From positions 10,209,945 to 10,273,944 of the forward strand of contig CM065176.1 in assembly GCA_033026295.1 (NCBI GenBank): DNA of 64,000 nt, read 5' to 3'. The stretch is from Channa striata (Eukaryota > Chordata > Actinopteri > Anabantiformes > Channidae). The position numbers were made by a program, and so were the translations under genes. This document shows, one piece after another, positions 58,501-64,000 of the stretch. Below the pieces are notes generated by a model. That model saw only the letters and a list, made by a program, of their open reading frames with translations. It was not told the origin of the DNA and made no database searches. Every line of letters begins with the position of its first letter. Position 1 is the stretch's first letter.

Positions 58501-61500
58501 GTAGGAGGTCACCGCTTTGAGTAATCACTTTGAATCACTGTTGATAGACACTGTCTCATTAGCAAAAGCTGAGCCATTTTTCTGTTGCAATAAGAAAAGC
58601 CTTCATAACTTTGAAAAAAAAAAAAAACATGGGGTCATCTGCTTTGCCACACTTGCTATTAGTGCCGTGTTAGCACAAGGGCTCAGGAAATCTGAGCCTG
58701 CATCATGATGTGTGGCGTGAATCCCAGGACTCGAGGGAAGCCCTGTGGATGTTGTTGTGTTTTCTTACACCCCCCACCCCTCATGCACATGTTTGTCTGT
58801 GTTTGAGCTAAGAAAAAGGGCCCAACCACCCCCAGAACTGGCATCTCCGACGCATCCACCACCGACTGGACGGGATGGCTGGCCCACAAATAGAGTGTAA
58901 CGCAACACTGTCTGCGGCATCTCAGTTTATTAATTTAGAGATTAGACTACAATAGGAAGCAAACCACCTTTAGCATCTTAAATTAACTCTTTGGGATACT
59001 GGGGTAATTGCCTTTTGTTTCTATTAAAAGGGCGGCTTGGACGAGGGCCCTGCTGACTCTTATAACTCACCGGGTTATTTTAGGGGTGTTAGATTTTATC
59101 CTGGGGGCAACGAGGGGAGGTAGGGGCCACTGGCGGATGTGAATGGTTAATGTGACTGATGAGGAACGTTTGTGGTGTGGTTTTGTGTGTGGTAGCGGGT
59201 ATAGTATTAACCTCGGTAATTCGCTGTCAAGTTGTCTTTATATGGAGTTTCCTCACTGAGCTGCTGCTCACACTAACCAGTTTTTATTATTAAAAGATTT
59301 TTCAACAAATATATTATTTCACAAGCAAGGAGGCAAAAACTTACAAAACCCCTGCTGTCTATAAGTGCCCATTACAAACTGTTATTGCGTGTCAGCATGT
59401 AATAGAAATGTGAACATGCATCTGCTAATAACCAGCATCTATAAAAGGGGAAAGGTGTCATGTCAGCTAGTGCGGTGATACAAGCATTCACCAATTACGA
59501 CTTCATTGATAGTTAACAGTGGCCTCACACACGTTCCTTCACCTACTGAGAAACACAAACACAGACACACACAATCTTATGTAACACGGTGACAGGCTTA
59601 ACAAGAGACTCACATGACCAAAAATCCCTTTTCCGCCTTATGAGGGGGCAGTAATTATCAGTACCCTGTAAGCCTTTAGCTTTGCACGGAGAAAACACAC
59701 ATGCACATGTGCACACACAGATGAGGTCTCAATAAGAACAACAATTTGAACGTTGCCCAGTAACCATGCACACGCACATACTGTACATAGCCCCAAACAT
59801 AGCAAACTGATGCTCAGCAATGACAACAATGTCTATTGGAGCATTAATGGCACATCTAACATGATACGTGTTCAAGGATTTGTTTGGCTTTCATATGTAC
59901 ATATCATGCACATCTCAATGACCTTCTTCAAGGAGTCAATATTTAAATGTAGAACAGGAATACAGTTTAAATCCAGTTATGGCGTTTATGCCAGTATAAT
60001 TATCTTTGATTCCAACAGGTAGGAAGAAGCTTCCTTTGCAGTTTTTGTGTAATTTATGTCTTTCCATTGGAACACTGACCTTTACTGAATAACTGATGAC
60101 ATCCTCTTTGTGAAGTATCCCCACATACATCAGGCTGGTCTGTTAATGTTTGTTGCTGTACAAATGCAGCTGCATTTGCTGTGACCTTCTTTGCACTAGT
60201 TTTGGCAAAAATAAGATAAAATATCCCATTTTCAAAAACAATATGAAATCTGCAACAGCAAACGGCATGACGTGGTAGAGTGGTAGTCATAGCTCTGTTA
60301 TTGTTGTGGTGGGACAGAAAAAAAACATCCTCAGTTATATGTGGATAGTAAACAAGATCATTATGGCGTAACTGTGTAAAGGTTTTAATCAGAAAACTGA
60401 CTCGTTTCTCGCTTTGTCAGGGAAACGTTACAACTGACCAAACGTAAGCGAATGCAGCACTAAAAATTACTTACAGAAGCATAAAAAAGCCAACGTGCTC
60501 AAAGATTTGCTGAAACATACTGTAATTTCTAACTACATTGTGTTGTGTTTTATTTCCTATAAAAAATTGGTGAAAACAAAACAATGCAAATTTGAAATCA
60601 ACTTAAAATAGTAAGTGCATATTTAAGCGCAAATCTATATGTTTCCTTCTACATTATCAGTCTCTTTGCAGAAAAAGCTGAATTCCGGCTGTTCACACAG
60701 ACTCTCAGCTCACCATAGCTGGAACAAAACTGTTTAACCACATGAGAGAAGCTAGTGTGACTGACCATGCCTGACACTGATCCCTGGAGAGAAAAAAATT
60801 AAGATTACACATGATTTTGCTGTTAGCTGGAGGAGCACCTCATGACCAGAGTGAGAAAAAAAAAAACACAAAGGTGTGCTCTCTATCACGCTGCACTTTT
60901 AATTCAGTGACTGTGTTTTGTACTATCACTGCTCCCGCTAATGTCACGGTTTTATTTTTATTATGTCGACTTTGTGTGTCGACTTTCAATTCTCATGCGC
61001 CACTTTCGTTTGTTTTCTGTAATACAGATTCAAGAAAGGCAGCATACAGTGCTAATACAAATGTCACTCACCACATGTCTTGATCATTCTTGTGAATGTT
61101 AATCAGTGAACTGACAAATCTGCATTTCTGCATAAACTCCTCATCTGAGCAATTATGTTAAACCTTTTTCCTGAGTCTGCTTAGGAGGAGATCCATAGTT
61201 CCTATGTTATATTAGGCTGTGCAGCTGCGTGAACTCACTGACTGTTAGCAATATATCTGTTGTACATATGAGGCACGGTGTGGGCTTGGGACCTGTCTTC
61301 ACTGACCCTAGTTAGTCCAAGGAGCACATTATGCAGTTGGGAATATGGAGCCGTGACTGATGTTACTAACCTAAGAGCTCTCTTGGGAACAGTTAAAGAA
61401 CGAGAGCGACCGACAGAAACACACTGCAACAGAGGAACTGTACAATTCATGTACAATAGTAGGTGATATTCAGGAATAAAGAAAAGAATAGAAAAAGGAG

Positions 61501-64000
61501 CAAAGCAAAGAAGAAGTAAGAAAGCGAAGCAGGGGGACGGGAGAAAAGATACAGTATATGCAACCATGCAATAGAGTGACATTTGAGAGCATTGCCAACT
61601 GGAGGAACTTGTCATAGCCCCACCTGTCTTCATCCATACAAAAGCAACTGGGCGTCTAAGGACAGATTAGATATCACAGCGGCTATATTCTACATTAAAA
61701 CCATAAGAAAGATTCAGGGGATCACTAATACATTTACTCACCCCGACATCCCAAGGAAATCAGAAATATTGGTGGACCGACCTGCAGATACGCTTTTCTA
61801 TACAAATTATTTGTGTTAGTAATCTGCTGGTTTGTTACAATATGTGAGGAAGACAGAGACTGGACAGGAATAGTCTCTCTGGCTTTTTCCCTAAAACAAA
61901 GTATGAAATTAACTAAAGATGCACCAACATTTCAGTTTTTGTAGATGCTACGAGATTTGCTCTACCGTGTCTATTAGAGCCATTAATTGAAAGCTTTCCT
62001 GTGTAATATTGGAATCAAAGTTTTCTTTTCTTTACATTATAAATTGCATTGCTATAGTAATATAAATTCTGTGGGTATAGTTGTTTCCATGCAGAATATT
62101 AATACACAGACTTCACTCTTCTCTAAATGCTAAAGTAGGGACAGTTTTAACCTTCCAGCTAATTGATTAACATTTTGTAGTACACTACCTAAGACATGAA
62201 GACATAATGACAACAAATGGTCCACAGCAAAAATGATAAAGCAACTAAATAATTTAAATAGCTATTTATAATCAGAAACTTTAAATTTTTGTGTAATAGA
62301 ACGAAAAATACTAATTACACTAAGATGAACATAGGAGGTACAACCAAACGCTCGTGCCCATCGTCTCAAATACCACAATGTTTCTTCACCGATCTACCCG
62401 TCAGTCTCTGTCTCCATTTTAATCACACTGGTGAACAAGACCCAGAGATACTCAAACTCTCGGACTTTTGGCATAAAATTACTCCCAACCTGAAAGAAGC
62501 AACAATTTTTTCCAGCAGAGAAGATCTGGAGACGGTAACACGCGACTGCATTCTAGCGCTCACAGTTTGATGAAGCCAGCTAATCGCATCACCTGCAAAA
62601 GTAAGAGAAGTGAATCTCCAGACTGTCCCATTTTTATGAATCAATATCTCGAAGCCTATATAAGTCTTCCTAAAAGCCTTGATGAGACTGCTGAGTGTCA
62701 ACATTTGAGAGAGCAGAGCCACTACGGACTGACTGAACACCTGCAGGAGCTTTTGGGACACCCGGAAAGATCAGAGTCTATTTTGTCCCTTCCTGGAAAG
62801 GACTTTATGGACATTAGAGTCTTGTCCACCTCCAAAGTATATTGACTTGGTCCTCGAGGAATCTGTGGGAGTCCACCCTGTTCCCTTCTTTTCTCTGAAT
62901 TACAGCCAGTAATGGAGTCCACCACGCTGTCTTTGTTTTTGCTGATGCTAAGCTCCGGGTGATTATCATTGCACAATCTGATGAAGTGCTCAGTCCTCTT
63001 TCTGAAAAATAAAAAGTCTATGCAAAGACATTCATGTTTTTCACTAAAACGTATTTATTGAAATCAGTATTTTACATAATACAGCAATTACCAAAAATGC
63101 TAATTAACTGTACTAAATATATGTAATTACATTTTCAGTCTGTACAGATATGGACGTTAACTGCTACTTGACAATTGCGAGGCAGTAGTTCTAGTTTTGG
63201 GTTGGTATGTGATTTGTTTTCAATTTTGATGCTTGTATTATTATCCTATTTTGGATATTGACCTTAGCAACATTTCCACCACTCATCAATACAAATAAGG
63301 GCTCGGGGAGATTGTATTTGTTTTCACAGCACGCAGTTGTAAGAAATGACATTGCAATCGTTATAACATTCCCATAATCTCACTCGCCTACACTCAGTCA
63401 GGAGCCAATAAAAGCAATTTATCAAGTGTATGTTCATATTTTTTTCCATGCTTTATGAAATGAGTATGAGACATTAGACATCATACAGTGGGACTTGACA
63501 GCACCTCCTCAAGACATTAAAACACCTTCTGCACACATGTTCAGCTCCCTTTATGTGTCCACACACGTTATTTCTTTCCCCTCGTTATGGTCTCAGCCAC
63601 TTTTCATTTTTCGCACGGTTTTTATCCCCCTTTGCCTTACTACCTCTCGCTCTTTATTTGTATCTGTGACTCAGTCTTTCCGTGTGGGATCCAAAGAAAT
63701 GATACTTCACTGCTCCCGCTCGTTTGTTGTTGGGACTCTTAAAGGGAACCGGCCAAGCAAAACAGACAGATAGGAGTAAAAATTATGCCGCACAATTTAG
63801 ATTTTTTCTTTCAGATAATGATATTTATGATACCTTCATAATGTTGTTTTGATACAGGAAAGCTTTACAATGAACCAGAAGATAAGAATAAACTAAAATG
63901 TGTAGTATTTTTAACTTGAACTATACTGTGACCACCAGCAGAGGAATCAAATGGTAAATTGTCTTCACCTATGAAGCACTTTTGTAGCTCATCAGCACCT
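58501..64000 (+). other. apparent intron of the MYORG-like gene, to right edge
   Basis: From the donor at 58501 to the window end I see no exon resembling the GH31 catalytic region (no Asp-containing IDD-type motif or further MYORG-like segments). The sequence is AT-rich with short homopolymers. The only odd part is an overlapping set of open frames at 62.3-63.0 kb, described separately. Confidence 0.55.

Noticed and set aside
1..64000. CRISPR arrays, operons, phage or organelle genes
   Set aside because: Nothing of this kind is present. The direct repeats seen are microsatellites or dispersed eukaryotic elements, and the genes are split by spliceosomal introns.

Overview
The window is vertebrate nuclear DNA, almost certainly from a ray-finned (teleost) fish. 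It is AT-rich and intron-rich, with long CA/GT microsatellites, Tc1/mariner relics, an RTE-clade LINE 3' end, hAT-like non-autonomous elements and several short repeat families that I recognise from other teleost genomes. No prokaryotic, viral or organelle gene organisation is present. Nearly all long open frames are chance ORFs in pyrimidine-rich, purine-rich or microsatellite DNA.

Two protein-coding genes can be supported. On the minus strand, mrpl23 (mitochondrial large-subunit ribosomal protein uL23m) is complete: five coding exons from the ATG at 48259 to the stop at 9737. They join in phase through canonical GT/AG sites to give 154 codons plus stop. Its presumed promoter (about 48260-48380) carries an ETS/GABPA-like site and a perfect palindromic NRF-1 site, the pairing expected for a nuclear gene of the mitochondrial ribosome. 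On the plus strand, a glycoside hydrolase family 31 gene of the MYORG (KIAA1161) type begins at ATG 56826. Two coding exons (56826-57290 and 58329-58500) encode a type II membrane anchor and the start of the lumenal GH31 region. The catalytic part lies beyond the right edge. A GC-rich probable 5' UTR exon ends at a donor at 56577/56578. The two genes are head to head, about 8.5 kb apart.

Region by region: 1-8.9 kb has no recognisable gene, only microsatellites and a degenerate repeat at about 1.9-2.2 kb. From 9.7 to 48.3 kb is mrpl23, mostly intron and loaded with mobile-element relics: a pair of repeats each carrying a perfect CRE-containing dyad (13.0 and 15.3 kb), a Tc1 relic (22.3 kb), an hAT-like MITE with intact terminal repeats and 8-bp target duplication (28.9 kb), an RTE LINE end (31.6 kb), a Tc1 graveyard (32.9-34.8 kb), a 93-bp repeat pair (38.5/40.3 kb) and another Tc1 relic (46.7 kb). 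From 48.4 to 56.2 kb is intergenic, with two or three dispersed repeats. From 58.5 to 64 kb is apparently intron of the GH31 gene, with an unexplained open-frame cluster at 62.3-63.0 kb.

I found no evidence of a wholly new biological system. The points most worth following are the GH31 gene as a divergent MYORG paralogue with a split coding region, the CA-repeat 14 nt from the mrpl23 exon 4 splice donor, the intact MITE, and several perfect inverted repeats.
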